A DNA stretch of 64,000 bases from an uncultured Stenotrophomonas sp. (GCF_913778665.1 NZ_CAJYVQ010000001.1:1-64000); one strand, 5' to 3'; shown: positions 27,797 to 39,153, counted from the first letter of the stretch. Made by a program: numbers and translations. Notes: a model not told the origin generated them from the sequence alone.

Positions 27797-29164
27797 TCAG
27801 GCCGCTGCCGGCAACCGGCTGCGCCACTTGGCGAAACACATCATCTGCAACAGGAGCATCGCTACCAGTCCCAGCGGCCACGCCCACCACAGGCCGGTCA
27901 GCCCGTGCCGCGCCTGCAGCCACATCGCCAACGGCAGCTCCAGCAGCAGCACCGCTGCCATGCCCAGCAGCGCCGGCAACAACACGGTCCCGCTGCCGCG
28001 CATCACGCCGACCAGCACCGTGGTGCCGCCCATCGCCAGCACACCCCACACCACCGTGCGCAGCTGCGCTGCGGCCAGTTCACGCACCTCCGGCGTCGCC
28101 AGGATCAGCCCGGTCAGCCACGGCGCCAGCGCCAGCACCAGCAGCACCACGACCATCAGCATCGCCAGACCCAGCATCACGCCGGTGCGGGCAATGGCGG
28201 GCAATCGTGCCGCACGCCCTGCCCCCGTCGCATGCGCGGCGAGGATGGTGGCGGTGATGCCCAGCGACATGGCCGGCAGCTGCACCCAGCTCATCAGCTG
28301 GTTGACCGCACCGTAGGCCGCCGTGGCGGTGTAGCCATAGCGGTTTATCCAGCCCAGCAACACGATCTCGGCAATGGCCAGGCTGAGCATCTGCAGCGAG
28401 GACGGCACGCCGATGCGCAGCATCGAACGAATGATCGCGCCATCGATACGAATGGCCGTCAGCAGCTCATGGCCCGGTGCCAGCGGATGGCCCAGGCGAT
28501 GCCAGCGCCACAGCAACCAGAGCAACGCCAGCAGCGAAGCAAATGCCGCCGACACTGCGGCACTGGCCGCGCCCAGCTGCGGCAGACCGCCCCAACCGAG
28601 GATCAGCAGCGGCGTGCACAGCAGGCCAAGCACGGTCGCCAGCAGCAGTGCGTGCAGCGGCGTCTTTGCGTCACCCACCGCGCGGCTCACGGCCGTCGCC
28701 AGCCACAACAGGAAGAACGCCGGCGCACTCAGCAGCAACACCCGCGCATAGACGATGGCCTCGCCGAGGACCGGCGCCGGCGTCCCCAGCGCCGTCAGCA
28801 TCTGCGGCGCGAACACGCCGCCGACGCCCGTCACCAGCAACGATAACAGCAGGGCAAGCGCCACGGCACTGCCGGCCACCGCGCGCGCCCGCTGCGGTTG
28901 GCCGGCGCCCCAAGCCTGGCCGATCAGCACCATTGCGCCCGTCGCCAGGCCCATCACCAGCGCCATCAGCAGGAAGAACACCGGGAAGAACGCAGCAGCG
29001 GCAGCCACCGCCTGCGTGCCAAGCAGATGGCCGAGGTAGACGTTGTCCAGCGTGCCGGCGGCCAGCTGCAGTGCGTTGGTCATCAGCATGGGCAGCAGCA
29101 GGGCCAGGTAGGTGCGCGACAGCGGCGGCGCGACTGGAGGTGTCGCTTGTGCGGAAAGGCTCAT
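27797..29164 (-). CDS. MATE family efflux transporter
   Basis: A 455-aa membrane protein with about 12 helices in two related halves, matching the MATE (NorM/DinF) layout: LALLLPMLMTNALQLAAGTLD near the start (read LLLPMLMTNALQLAAG), VGVFAPQ-like turns, and RIGVPSSLQMLSLAIAEIVL at the start of the second half. MATE pumps exchange Na+ or H+ for cationic drugs. ATG 29164 is preferred because the upstream extension is Arg-rich and not hydrophobic. No regulator is adjacent on the same strand. Confidence 0.9.
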   Translation of the reverse strand: MSLSAQATPPVAPPLSRTYLALLLPMLMTNALQLAAGTLDNVYLGHLLGTQAVAAAAAFFPVFFLLMALVMGLATGAMVLIGQAWGAGQPQRARAVAGSAVALALLLSLLVTGVGGVFAPQMLTALGTPAPVLGEAIVYARVLLLSAPAFFLLWLATAVSRAVGDAKTPLHALLLATVLGLLCTPLLILGWGGLPQLGAASAAVSAAFASLLALLWLLWRWHRLGHPLAPGHELLTAIRIDGAIIRSMLRIGVPSSLQMLSLAIAEIVLLGWINRYGYTATAAYGAVNQLMSWVQLPAMSLGITATILAAHATGAGRAARLPAIARTGVMLGLAMLMVVVLLVLALAPWLTGLILATPEVRELAAAQLRTVVWGVLAMGGTTVLVGVMRGSGTVLLPALLGMAAVLLLELPLAMWLQARHGLTGLWWAWPLGLVAMLLLQMMCFAKWRSRLPAAA

Positions 29165-29297
29165 GGGGTTTCTCTGGGCAAGGCGCTGCCCTGCCCGGCG
29201 TTTCCGCCAGCAAAGCAAGCACGTGGGAAGCGGGCAGTCGCCCGCGATCAAGCGGCGCCGTCGTTCATCCACGGCGCCCTGGGTCGGTCGTCAGTAC

Positions 29298-29924
29298 TTA
29301 AACAGGCGGGGTATCGAAGGCCAGCCGCAGGGCGTGATCGCGCACGTCGCCGGGCCAGCTGTGCAACGCCGCTTCCAGGCCCGCGCGGTCATGCGCGAAC
29401 AGGAGGCGGATGGCTTCCTCGAAGCCGGGCAGATCACCCGCAATGGCCTGCAGGAAATGATAGGCACGCTCGGTATCGCGGCGCTGCCGGTCCTTGTCGG
29501 CACCCGCACGGCTGGCCGCTTCCACCAGCCTGCGCAGGACCACGGAGGCCCCACCCGGCTGTTCAGCCAGCCACGCCCAATGGCGCGGCAACAACGTCAC
29601 TTCGCGCGCAACCACACCCAGCTTCGGGCGACCGCGGCCACGTGACGCTGACGGTGCATCTTCGGTGCCATCGGCGTGGGTTTCACCCTCCGTTCGCAGC
29701 GGCGCCGGAAACGCTTCGGAGACCCGCGAAAGCAGTTCCGCGTCGCTGCCCCGCGTATCGAAATCGCGAGTACGGCCGGTGACATTGTCAAACAGCAGCA
29801 ACGGACCTGCGGCGTTGTCGGCGCGCAGCCGCTTGAGCGCCAGCGCCACGGTTTCCGGCGTGCCGGAAACGATCAGGCGATGGCCGTCGAAACAGCTGAA
29901 GGGGGGCAGTCGGGACGCGGGCAT
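29298..29924 (-). CDS. DUF2239 protein
   Basis: A 208-aa protein of the DUF2239 family: FSCFDGHRLIVSGTPETVAL at the start, LLLFDNVTGRTRDFDTRG, then RGRGRPKLGVVAREVTLLPR and PGGASVVLRRLVEAA, the last resembling a ribbon-like DNA-binding or antitoxin helix. Function unknown; members often look like regulators. The ATG at 29924 is chosen because the promoter at 29952-29980 puts its transcript start near 29945, which rules out the TTG at 29951. Confidence 0.82.
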   Translation of the reverse strand: MPASRLPPFSCFDGHRLIVSGTPETVALALKRLRADNAAGPLLLFDNVTGRTRDFDTRGSDAELLSRVSEAFPAPLRTEGETHADGTEDAPSASRGRGRPKLGVVAREVTLLPRHWAWLAEQPGGASVVLRRLVEAASRAGADKDRQRRDTERAYHFLQAIAGDLPGFEEAIRLLFAHDRAGLEAALHSWPGDVRDHALRLAFDTPPV

Positions 29925-29951
29925 GGCACTGGCATCGGAGGCGATGCGCAA

Positions 29952-29993
29952 ATATTGCCCGGGTAATTTTCGCTCGTCAATATGACCCGGGTA
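29952..29993 (-). promoter_or_regulatory. DUF2239 promoter with two CCCGGG operator-like boxes
   Basis: On the minus strand TTGACG (29975-29980) and CAATAT (29952-29957) are 17 nt apart. Two related 15-16-bp boxes centred on CCCGGG flank them: one at 29986-29991 just upstream of -35 and one at 29958-29963 abutting -10. Both are embedded in AATAT..CCCGGGTA. Their 28-bp spacing puts them nearly on one DNA face. This is a typical repressor layout. Confidence 0.6.
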
Positions 29994-30048
29994 TTAATCT
30001 GCCATAAGAGCGTGCCATCCCAGGTGGGCTCTCACCCGATTCGTCGGA

Positions 30049-30537
30049 TCACAGGCGGCTGTAGGACCAACTCACCATTCGGCCGTCCTTGTACGGCATC
30101 ACGCCATGGAACGGGCGCGGGTCGGCGTCGAACACCAGCGGCAGGAAGTTGCGGTCGCCCTCCCACATCGGCAGCGTGTCCAGCTTGTCCAGGTCCACCC
30201 ACTCCAGCGTGCCTTCGTGGTTGCCACCGTGAGGGGTGCCTTCGAAGGTATCGATGACGAACACGAAGCCCAGCCAGTCCTCGCCGTGCTTGCCGAAGCC
30301 CGGCCAGCTGAGGGTGCCGCGCAGGCGCATGCCGGTGCAGTCGATGCCGGCCTCTTCCTGGATCTCGCGACGCATGCTGGCGGCCACGTCCTCGTCCGCC
30401 TCGATCTTGCCGCCCAGCCCGTTGTACTTGCCCAGGTGATGGTCGCCGGGGCGGGTGTTGCGGTGGATCATCAGCACCTGTCGGCGATCGGGCGAAAGCA
30501 CATAGCCCAGGGTGGCGACGATCGGGGTATAGGGCAT
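30049..30537 (-). CDS. Nudix hydrolase (MutT/8-oxo-dGTP diphosphatase type)
   Basis: A 162-aa Nudix protein. The Nudix box is complete: GLGGKIEADEDVAASMRREI then QEEAGI, matching G-x5-E-x7-R-E-U-x-E-E-x-G-U. Flanking LMIHRNTRPGDHHLGKYNG is typical of 8-oxo-dGTP diphosphatases acting on oxidised nucleotides. The exact substrate is unproven. The DUF1249 gene lies 42 bp upstream on the same strand, as in many gammaproteobacteria where a Nudix gene and a yqiB-like gene are neighbours. Confidence 0.9.
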   Translation of the reverse strand: MPYTPIVATLGYVLSPDRRQVLMIHRNTRPGDHHLGKYNGLGGKIEADEDVAASMRREIQEEAGIDCTGMRLRGTLSWPGFGKHGEDWLGFVFVIDTFEGTPHGGNHEGTLEWVDLDKLDTLPMWEGDRNFLPLVFDADPRPFHGVMPYKDGRMVSWSYSRL

Positions 30538-30579
30538 GGGGCAGCATCCAGCGGCAGGTCAGCCGTGGATTATCGCCGA

Positions 30580-31089
30580 TCAGCGCACGAGCGACAGGCG
30601 GCGTTCGGCAGGCGCGCCGGCACCATCAGGGTCGCGGCGCAGGGTGGCGACGCCGTGGCCGCGCTCGGCAAGGTATTCCAGCCACTTGCCCAGGAAGGTG
30701 TTCATCCGCATGCGGTGGCTGATCAGCTCGGCCGGCGGCGGATACAGGCCCATGGTGTCCTGCCAGCGACGGCCGACGTAGCAATGGGTCGTCTCGGCCT
30801 GGCGAGCGTCACGGTAAAGGCGCACGTAGGCCGAGGGGTCGGGCTCGCCGGTGACCGGGTCCGCAATGTCGTAGGTGAGGCGCAGTTCCACCGTGTAGCG
30901 GTGGCATTCGATCACGTCCAGGCGCACGTCCAGGCCGTCGCCGATCGAGGAAATGTAGCTGCCCGCCACCAGTCCGGCCGGTTCGAACAGGCGCACCAGA
31001 TGGCGGTAATTCTCCGCGTACAGGCCCATGAGCCAGCTCAGCCGGCTCAGGCGGGGAATGCGTTCGGTACGGGGCAAGGCTCGGGCCAT
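30580..31089 (-). CDS. DUF1249 (YqiB-like) protein
   Basis: A 169-aa protein: LSWLMGLYAENYRHLVRLF at the start (helix), then RLDVIECHRYTVELRLTY, PDPSAYVRLYRDARQAE and a conserved central core ending LNTFLGKWLEYL-like (NTFLGKWLEYLAERGH). This is the DUF1249/YqiB family, of unknown function, usually linked to a Nudix gene and cpdA. Here it precedes the Nudix gene, so the link is conserved. Confidence 0.85.
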   Translation of the reverse strand: MARALPRTERIPRLSRLSWLMGLYAENYRHLVRLFEPAGLVAGSYISSIGDGLDVRLDVIECHRYTVELRLTYDIADPVTGEPDPSAYVRLYRDARQAETTHCYVGRRWQDTMGLYPPPAELISHRMRMNTFLGKWLEYLAERGHGVATLRRDPDGAGAPAERRLSLVR

Positions 31090-31170
31090 GGGTCGATCCT
31101 ACACGTTGGTGCTTCAACGTGGGGGCGGTTCCGGCCACAGCCAACCCGTGGGCCGCCGTCACCGCGGTAT

Positions 31171-31188
31171 CGCCGGGCCATGCCCGAC
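31171..31188. repeat. short SMAG-like hairpin
   Basis: CGCCGGGCCATGCCCGACG, an imperfect hairpin with a CAT loop, between the DUF1249 and ppsR genes. It belongs to the GCCGGGC..GCCCGGC class seen elsewhere in the window. Confidence 0.4.
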
Positions 31189-31204
31189 GGACGTGGCGCG
31201 CGCC

Positions 31205-32026
31205 TCAATACAGCTCGCGCTGCAGCCCCAGCGTGGCCAGCACTTTGCTGGAGATCTCCTCGATCGAGGTATGGGTGGTGCTCAGGGTCGGGATGCGCTC
31301 CATCTGGAACATCACCTCGGCTGCGGCCACCTCGCGCTTGCAGGTATCCAGGTTGGCGTAGCGCGAGTTCGGGCGGCGTTCCTGGCGGATCTGCTGCAGG
31401 CGGTCCGGATCGATGGTCAGGCCAAACAGCTTGCGCCGGTAGTTGCGCAGGCGCGGCGGCAGGCGGTCGCTTTCCAGGTCTTCGTCGGTCAACGGGTAAT
31501 TGGCTGCGCGCACCCCGTAATGCAGGGCCAGGTAGATGCAGGTCGGCGTCTTGCCGGCGCGTGACACCGCCACCAGGATCACGTCGGCGTCGTCGTAGTT
31601 CACGGCGATGCCGTCGTCGTGGGTCAAGGCGAAGTTCATCGCGTTGATGCGGCGGTGGTAGGTGTCGAAATCGACCATGCCGTGGGCCTGGCCGACCCGG
31701 GCCAGGCGCGGGCTGGCCAGTTCACGCTCCAGCGGCTCGATGAACGGCGCAAACACATCCAGCATCAGCGCGCCACTGTCGGCCAGGATCAGGCTCAGGC
31801 TCTGGTCCACGCAGGAGTTCACCACGATCGGCCGGACCTGGTAGCGCTCCCCCGCCGCCTGGATGCGGACGCAGGCTTCACGTGCTTTTTCGGGGTCGTC
31901 GACAAACGACATGCGATCGGTAATGAAGCTGAACCCGGAGAACTGGGTCAGCAGGCTATGCCCAATGGTTTCAGCGGTGATACCGGTTCCATCGGAAACG
32001 TAGAACACCGGACGGATGGTCGACAT
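31205..32026 (-). CDS. ppsR: PEP synthase regulatory protein (kinase/pyrophosphorylase)
   Basis: A 273-aa DUF299 protein. It shows [20 protein letters not shown] at the N-terminus and the P-loop-like [14 protein letters not shown]. It inactivates PEP synthase by ADP-dependent phosphorylation of a threonine and reactivates it by phosphate-dependent pyrophosphorylysis. Divergent ppsA confirms the target. ATG 32026 fits the family. The two genes share a 144-bp intergenic region with a palindrome. Confidence 0.96.
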   Translation of the reverse strand: MSTIRPVFYVSDGTGITAETIGHSLLTQFSGFSFITDRMSFVDDPEKAREACVRIQAAGERYQVRPIVVNSCVDQSLSLILADSGALMLDVFAPFIEPLERELASPRLARVGQAHGMVDFDTYHRRINAMNFALTHDDGIAVNYDDADVILVAVSRAGKTPTCIYLALHYGVRAANYPLTDEDLESDRLPPRLRNYRRKLFGLTIDPDRLQQIRQERRPNSRYANLDTCKREVAAAEVMFQMERIPTLSTTHTSIEEISSKVLATLGLQRELY

Positions 32027-32065
32027 GCGCGCTTTTACCCCCTACGAAGCCTAAAAGGGCCGCCA

Positions 32066-32079
32066 GCACAAGCTTGTGC
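32066..32079. promoter_or_regulatory. palindrome between ppsR and ppsA
   Basis: GCACAAGCTTGTGC is a perfect 14-bp palindrome in the middle of the divergent ppsR-ppsA region. It is a candidate operator for a dimeric regulator, or a transcription-blocking hairpin. Confidence 0.4.
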
Positions 32080-32170
32080 CGACAGCGGTCTGCCCGGCAT
32101 CATATCGGCTTCTTCCTACGGACGCGGCCATTCAGCCCGCCTCGGGCGATGGCCAAACGGAGCATCGCGC

Positions 32171-34549
<2,379 letters not shown>

Positions 34550-34612
34550 TGCACTGAAGGGCGCAGGCTGACGTCGTGTTCATCGGCGTCAGCCCATACT
34601 GCCGCTGTACGC

Positions 34613-34640
34613 AAGCCCCGCCTCTGCGGGGCTTCGTGTT
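34613..34640 (+). terminator. terminator between ppsA and mscS
   Basis: AAGCCCCG (34613-34620) and CGGGGCTT (34627-34634) form an 8-bp stem with a 6-nt loop, followed by a partly T-rich tail. It would end ppsA transcription. Confidence 0.65.
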
Positions 34641-34686
34641 TCGGGCGTCCATGGACGCCCTGCCCCTTCGCACAAAGGACGTCCGC

Positions 34687-35583
34687 ATGATCGCCGCAGC
34701 AGCACCCGCCGCTCCCGCCACAACGCCCTGGTTCCACTCACTGGACTGGGAGCGCCTGCTGGAAACCTATGGCTTGCCGTTGCTGGCCGCGATCGTCGTA
34801 CTGCTGATCGGTCTGTGGATCGCTCGCCGCATTTCCAACGCAATGCCGCGTGCCACCTCGCGCATGGGCGTGGATCCGATGCTGGGCAGTTTCCTGCGCA
34901 ACGTGGTGTACGCGGCGGCGCTGGTGATCGTGGTGGTGCTGGCGATCGCCACGCTCGGCGTGCCGATCTCGCCGCTGCTGGCCGTGCTCGGCACCGCCGG
35001 TCTGGCCGTGGGCCTTGCGCTGAAGGATTCGCTGTCCAATATCGCTTCGGGCGTGATGCTGGTGACGCTACGTCCGTTCCGCGTCGGCGACGTGGTCACC
35101 ATCGCCGGGCAGACAGGCACCGTGCGCGAAGTGCGCATCTTCCAGACCGTGCTTACCGGTGCCGACAACCAGCACACCACCCTTCCGAACACGCTGATCA
35201 CGGCCGCGCCGATCATCAACCTGACCGCCGAACCGACCCGCCGCGTCGAGCTGGTGATCGGCATCGGCTACGAAGACAACATCCAACTGGCACGCGACAC
35301 CGCACTGGCGCTGATGAAGGCCGACCCGCGCGTGCTGCAGACGCCGGCACCGGACGTGGTGGTGTACGAACTGGGCGCACACGCGATCAACCTCGGCATC
35401 CGCTGCTACGTGAAGTCTGCCGACTGGTTTGGCACCAAGGTCACGCTGCTGGAGCAGCTGAAGCTGGGCTATGACAAGGCCGGCATCAACATCCCGTACC
35501 CGCAGCAGGACATGCACCTGTACCTGCACGGCAAGGATGGCGGCGTGGTCGAGGCCGAGGCGCTGGTGCGCGACAAGCCCTGA
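34687..35583 (+). CDS. MscS-family mechanosensitive ion channel
   Basis: A 298-aa small-conductance channel: TM1 (LPLLAAIVVLLIGLWIARR), TM2 and the pore helix (VVYAAALVIVVVLAIATLGV, then LLAVLGTAGLAVGLALKDSLSN), and the beta domain (RPFRVGDVVTIAGQTGTVREV, TLPNTLITAAPIINLT). The Ala/Gly packing in the pore helix is the MscS signature. It opens under membrane tension to release solutes. ATG 34687 has AGGA 7 nt upstream. It stands alone behind the ppsA terminator. Confidence 0.95.
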   Translation: MIAAAAPAAPATTPWFHSLDWERLLETYGLPLLAAIVVLLIGLWIARRISNAMPRATSRMGVDPMLGSFLRNVVYAAALVIVVVLAIATLGVPISPLLAVLGTAGLAVGLALKDSLSNIASGVMLVTLRPFRVGDVVTIAGQTGTVREVRIFQTVLTGADNQHTTLPNTLITAAPIINLTAEPTRRVELVIGIGYEDNIQLARDTALALMKADPRVLQTPAPDVVVYELGAHAINLGIRCYVKSADWFGTKVTLLEQLKLGYDKAGINIPYPQQDMHLYLHGKDGGVVEAEALVRDKP

Positions 35584-35591
35584 TCCATCCT

Positions 35592-35656
35592 GGTAGTGCC
35601 GACCAACGGTCGGCACCTACCCACCGGCATCGGCAGCGCCGGGCCATGCCCGGCGG
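35592..35656. repeat. SMAG-like GTAG repeat pair
   Basis: Between convergent mscS and the old yellow enzyme gene: GTAGTGCCGACC-AAC-GGTCGGCACCTAC (35593-35620, read as two arms with the GTAG head) and GCCGGGC-CAT-GCCCGGC (35638-35655). The GTAG-headed hairpin is the defining form of SMAG elements of S. maltophilia. It may act as a shared terminator. Confidence 0.75.
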
Positions 35657-35666
35657 ATGTTCGGCA

Positions 35667-36782
35667 TCAGGCCTCGACAACCTCTTCCAGCGCCGGGTAA
35701 TCGGTGAAACCCTCGGCACCACCACCGAAAAATGTGGCGCGATCCGGCGGATTCAGTTCTGCCCCCGTGCGCAGGCGCTCAGGCAGATCCGGGTTGGCGA
35801 TGAACGGCCGCCCGAACCCGATCAGGTCGGCCCAGCCCTCCACCAGTGCCTGCTCCGCGCGCTCGGCGGTGTACTTGCCGGCGTAGATCAGCGTGCCCGG
35901 GTAGACCATGCGCAGTGCCTGCTTGAACGCCACCGGCATCAACGGCGCATCCTCCCAATCGGCTTCGGCGATGTGCAGGTAGCCCACACCCAGCTCACCC
36001 AGCAGGTGCGCCGCGGCCAGATAGGTCGCCTGCGGCGTATCGTCCACCGCGCCCTGCAGCGTGGTCAGCGGCGCCAGACGCACGCCGACGCGGCCGCCGC
36101 CCACCACCGACACCACCGCCTGCACCACCTCGCGCAGGAAACGCAGGCGGTTCTGCAGCGAACCACCATAGCCGTCGGTGCGCTGGTTGGCCTGCGAGTC
36201 GATGAACTGGTTGATCAGGTAGCCATTGGCACCGTGCAGCTCTACGCCATCGAAACCTGCCTCGAGCGCATTGCGCGCGGCCTGCGCGTAATCGGCGACG
36301 ATGCCCGGAATCTCGTCTTCGCGCAGCGCACGCGGCATCGAATGCTGGATCATCTCGCCGACGCCGGCTTCGGGCCCCGCACCGGTCGGATCAACGAATA
36401 CCTTCACGCCTTCGGCCAGCAATGCCGAGGACGACACCGGCGCTGCACCGCCCGGCTGCAGGGCCACATGCGAGACGCGGCCGACGTGCCACAGCTGGGC
36501 GTAGATGCGGCCACCGGCGGCATGCACCGCATCGGTCACCTGCCGCCAGCCCTGCACCTGTTCCGGGCTGTGGATGCCCGGCGTCCAGGCGTAGCCCTGG
36601 CCCTGCGCACTGATCTGGGTGCCTTCGCTGACGATCAGCCCGGCGCTGGCACGCTGCGCGTAGTAGGCGGCCATGTCCGCGGTGGCGACGTTGCCGTCGG
36701 CGGCGCGCGAGCGGGTCATCGGCGGCATCACGATGCGGTTGGGCAGCGTCAGCGCGCCCAGGCGGTGAGGGGTGAACATCAT
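35667..36782 (-). CDS. old yellow enzyme family alkene reductase
   Basis: A 371-aa FMN ene-reductase (NemA/OYE class). Visible: MFTPHRLGALTLPNRIVMPP, GLIVSEGTQI, the active-site pair His/Asn in VELHGANGYLINQF, and FMN phosphate binding at GFGRPFIANPDLP. It reduces activated alkenes, nitro compounds or N-ethylmaleimide with NAD(P)H. Two ATG codons (36782, 36779) are possible. It converges with mscS on the GTAG repeat. No regulator is attached. Confidence 0.94.
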   Translation of the reverse strand: MMFTPHRLGALTLPNRIVMPPMTRSRAADGNVATADMAAYYAQRASAGLIVSEGTQISAQGQGYAWTPGIHSPEQVQGWRQVTDAVHAAGGRIYAQLWHVGRVSHVALQPGGAAPVSSSALLAEGVKVFVDPTGAGPEAGVGEMIQHSMPRALREDEIPGIVADYAQAARNALEAGFDGVELHGANGYLINQFIDSQANQRTDGYGGSLQNRLRFLREVVQAVVSVVGGGRVGVRLAPLTTLQGAVDDTPQATYLAAAHLLGELGVGYLHIAEADWEDAPLMPVAFKQALRMVYPGTLIYAGKYTAERAEQALVEGWADLIGFGRPFIANPDLPERLRTGAELNPPDRATFFGGGAEGFTDYPALEEVVEA

Positions 36783-36892
36783 GGCGGCAATCTCTTGCGG
36801 GGGGAGTGCCGCAAAGGATGGGGATGCCGGCTGCCAGGCAACAGGCACGCACTGGCAAAACAATTGTTCCCTGAAGGCAAGGATGGGCTCCA

Positions 36893-36930
36893 GGATCAGA
36901 TCCGTTTGCACAGCAAATGGATCTGACCCC
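36893..36930. repeat. long inverted repeat (GATCAGATCC family)
   Basis: Two 17-nt arms (36893-36909 and 36913-36929) pair in 15 of 17 positions around a 3-nt loop; the core is GATCTGA/TCAGATC. It lies between the EcsC gene and the old yellow enzyme gene, and belongs to a dyad type common in this genus. There is no T run. Confidence 0.55.
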
Positions 36931-36938
36931 AACACCGG

Positions 36939-37811
36939 TTACAGCGCGGGCTCGATCTTCATCGCGCCATGCGCCACCCGGTCATAGCAGGTGCGCACCA
37001 CGTCTTCGCCGTACTTCAGCTCCAGCCGGCGCACGATGAAGTGGCCGCGCGCCATGTCCTGGTAGTAATCGGTGAACATGGTGTTGAGCGTTGCACCGGC
37101 GGCGGCGCCGACGATCGGCACCGCCTGCGCGGCGAACTTCTCGGTGACCACCACGCCGAAGCGCGCCGCCACTTTTTCCACCATCTTCGCCAGCAGCTTG
37201 CCGGCTTCCTTCGGTGCCACGCCCAGGGTCAGGTCGCGGCCGGTCACCACGCGCCCAGCCAGTTCGGCCGACAGGTGCCGCATCACATCGGTGGTGAAAC
37301 CACGGGCCAGGTAATAGCCCGTCTCACTGGCGTCATCGCGCGGCGAGTTGCCGCCCAGCGCGAACACCTCCAGGCAGGCCTGGCGGGTGCTGAACTCGGC
37401 CAGGTCGAAGCCCTCGCTACGCGCCACGTCGGCCACCGCGCGCATCATGATGGTGGTCGACACCGGCAGCTCGATGAACAGCGCGGCAAAGCCGAAGGCG
37501 CCGCCAACGGCGCCCGACGTTGCGGCGGCCACCTTGTGCCAGCGGGTGGAGGCGCCCTTGCCGGGGGTGTTGTCCATGCTCCACAGCGCCGCCTGCGCCG
37601 ACTTGGACAGCGCCACCTGCACGGCGCCATGGATGCGGCCGGAGACTGCCTTGGGCAGCGCCTTCACCGCGAATTCCAGCGGCGTACCGACCAGATTGGC
37701 CATGCGCGCGGTCAGCGTCGGCGCTTCCAGCAGGGTCACCGCACGCTGCAGGTCGGACCAGTCGCGGGCGTCGTGGGCAATATCGCGGGGAAGCAGGATC
37801 GGCTCGTTCAT
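36939..37811 (-). CDS. EcsC family protein
   Basis: A 290-aa protein: SDLQRAVTLLEAP at the start, a glycine/alanine-rich helical middle (SGAVGGAFGFAALFIELPVS), and AVPIVGAAAGATLNTMFTDY with FIVRRLELKYGEDVV at the end. These match EcsC-domain proteins, whose biochemical role is unknown; links to membrane-associated protein export have been made in Bacillus. It is the only gene between two hairpin repeats, and no ABC transporter genes (ecsAB) are nearby. Confidence 0.85.
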   Translation of the reverse strand: MNEPILLPRDIAHDARDWSDLQRAVTLLEAPTLTARMANLVGTPLEFAVKALPKAVSGRIHGAVQVALSKSAQAALWSMDNTPGKGASTRWHKVAAATSGAVGGAFGFAALFIELPVSTTIMMRAVADVARSEGFDLAEFSTRQACLEVFALGGNSPRDDASETGYYLARGFTTDVMRHLSAELAGRVVTGRDLTLGVAPKEAGKLLAKMVEKVAARFGVVVTEKFAAQAVPIVGAAAGATLNTMFTDYYQDMARGHFIVRRLELKYGEDVVRTCYDRVAHGAMKIEPAL

Positions 37812-37955
37812 GGCGCCGATCTTAGCGCCAGGAAGTTGAACGGTTCGTCGCGGGGCACGGCAGCGAGGTCAGAGCCCTGTCCGCCGGCAAGGAATCCCAC
37901 CCCGGCCCATTGCCGGCCAGCGGCCGGCCCCACCCCGCCCAGCCTCATCCGCCAG

Positions 37956-37974
37956 CGCCGGGCCGCGCCCGGCG
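37956..37974. repeat. SMAG-like hairpin before orn
   Basis: CGCCGGGC-CGC-GCCCGGCG, a perfect 8-bp stem, 7 nt downstream of the orn stop on the minus strand. It probably stabilises or ends the orn transcript. Confidence 0.5.
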
Positions 37975-37981
37975 TTGTTGC

Positions 37982-38554
37982 TCAGGCAATGGGCAGGCCC
38001 GACAGCGCGCCCATGAACTGGCGGTAGTGGCGCAGTTCGGCGATCGAGTCATGCACATCGCTCAGCGCGGTGTGGTTGCTGTTCTTGCCGACGCCCGCGG
38101 CCACGCTCGGCGACCAGCGCTTGGCCAGCTCCTTCACCGTGGACACGTCCAGGTTGCGGTAATGGAAGTACTTCTCCAGCCGCGGCATCTGGCGGTGCAG
38201 GAAACGGCGGTCCTGGCAGATCGAGTTGCCGCACATCGGCGACAGGCCGGCCGGAATCCACTGGGCGAGGAAGTTCACCGTCTGCGCCTCGGCCTGGCCA
38301 AGGGTGGTGGTGCTGTCCACCACGCGCTGCCACAGGCCCGAGCGACGGTGCTGGTTGCGGTTCCACTCGTCCATCGCTTCCAGCGTTTCCAGCCGGTGGT
38401 GGATGGCAAACTCCGGGCCTTCGGCCAGCACGTTGAGCTGCGCATCGGTGACCACGGTGGCGATCTCGATGATCGAGTCGTTGTCGGTATCCAACCCGGT
38501 CATTTCCAGGTCGATCCAGATCAGTCGCTCGTTGGCCGCGCCGTTGTCCGCCAT
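37982..38554 (-). CDS. orn: oligoribonuclease
   Basis: A 190-aa DEDDh 3'-5' exonuclease. The catalytic acids are in [11 protein letters not shown] (Asp, Glu), the third Asp is in [13 protein letters not shown], and the closing His/Asp is in [32 protein letters not shown] is diagnostic of Orn. It degrades 2-5-nt RNA fragments and pGpG, the product of cyclic di-GMP breakdown, so it is essential in many proteobacteria. It is close to tadA on the same strand. Confidence 0.97.
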   Translation of the reverse strand: MADNGAANERLIWIDLEMTGLDTDNDSIIEIATVVTDAQLNVLAEGPEFAIHHRLETLEAMDEWNRNQHRRSGLWQRVVDSTTTLGQAEAQTVNFLAQWIPAGLSPMCGNSICQDRRFLHRQMPRLEKYFHYRNLDVSTVKELAKRWSPSVAAGVGKNSNHTALSDVHDSIAELRHYRQFMGALSGLPIA

Positions 38555-38628
38555 GTGTCGCCTCGTTGCTGGGCAGGCACGCGGCCTACCGGTTGGGAAA
38601 AGAGGCGCCCATCATACCCGTTCGCCGT

Positions 38629-39153
38629 TCAGCCCTCGCCGGCGTGGTCTTCCAGCAGCAACGGCGCCTTGCCACGCTTGGCGCGGAAGTAGTTGGTCAG
38701 GCGCATGCCGGCTTCCTTGGCCAGCACGCCGCCGTGGATCTCCACCCGGTGGTTGTGGCGCGCATCGCCGAGCAGGTCGAATACACTGCCACAGGCACCG
38801 GTCTTGGGATCGCTGGCGCCATACACCAGGCGCGAGATGCGCGCATGCACGATGGCCATCGCACACATCGCGCACGGCTCCAGGGTCACATAGAGGGTGC
38901 TGCCGAGCAGGCGATGGTTGCCCAGCTGCTTGCCGCCGGCACGCATCGCCACGATCTCGGCATGTGCACTGGGATCGTGCGAGGCGATGTTGAGGTTCCA
39001 GCCCTCGCCCAGCACCTGGCCATCGGCAGCGACCAGCACCGCACCGACCGGGATCTCGTCGAACTCGCGCTGCGCGCGCTCGGCCAGCGCCAGCGCGTGG
39101 CGCATCCAGTGCTCATCGACGTCATGCACCGGTACACCCAGGACATCGGTCAT
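38629..39153 (-). CDS. tadA: tRNA-specific adenosine deaminase
   Basis: A 174-aa zinc deaminase. The zinc and catalytic motifs are intact: HAEIVAM (His, proton-shuttle Glu) and EPCAMCAMAIVHARI (two Cys). The closing NHRVEIHGGVL fits TadA. It converts A34 to inosine in tRNA-Arg(ACG). It has a short N-terminal extension before the deaminase fold. It ends 74 bp upstream of orn's start on the same strand. Confidence 0.96.
   Translation of the reverse strand: MTDVLGVPVHDVDEHWMRHALALAERAQREFDEIPVGAVLVAADGQVLGEGWNLNIASHDPSAHAEIVAMRAGGKQLGNHRLLGSTLYVTLEPCAMCAMAIVHARISRLVYGASDPKTGACGSVFDLLGDARHNHRVEIHGGVLAKEAGMRLTNYFRAKRGKAPLLLEDHAGEG

Noticed and set aside
31619..32170. N-terminal extension of ppsA
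   Set aside because: The frame is open but runs through the divergent ppsR gene; homologues begin at the TTG at 32171.
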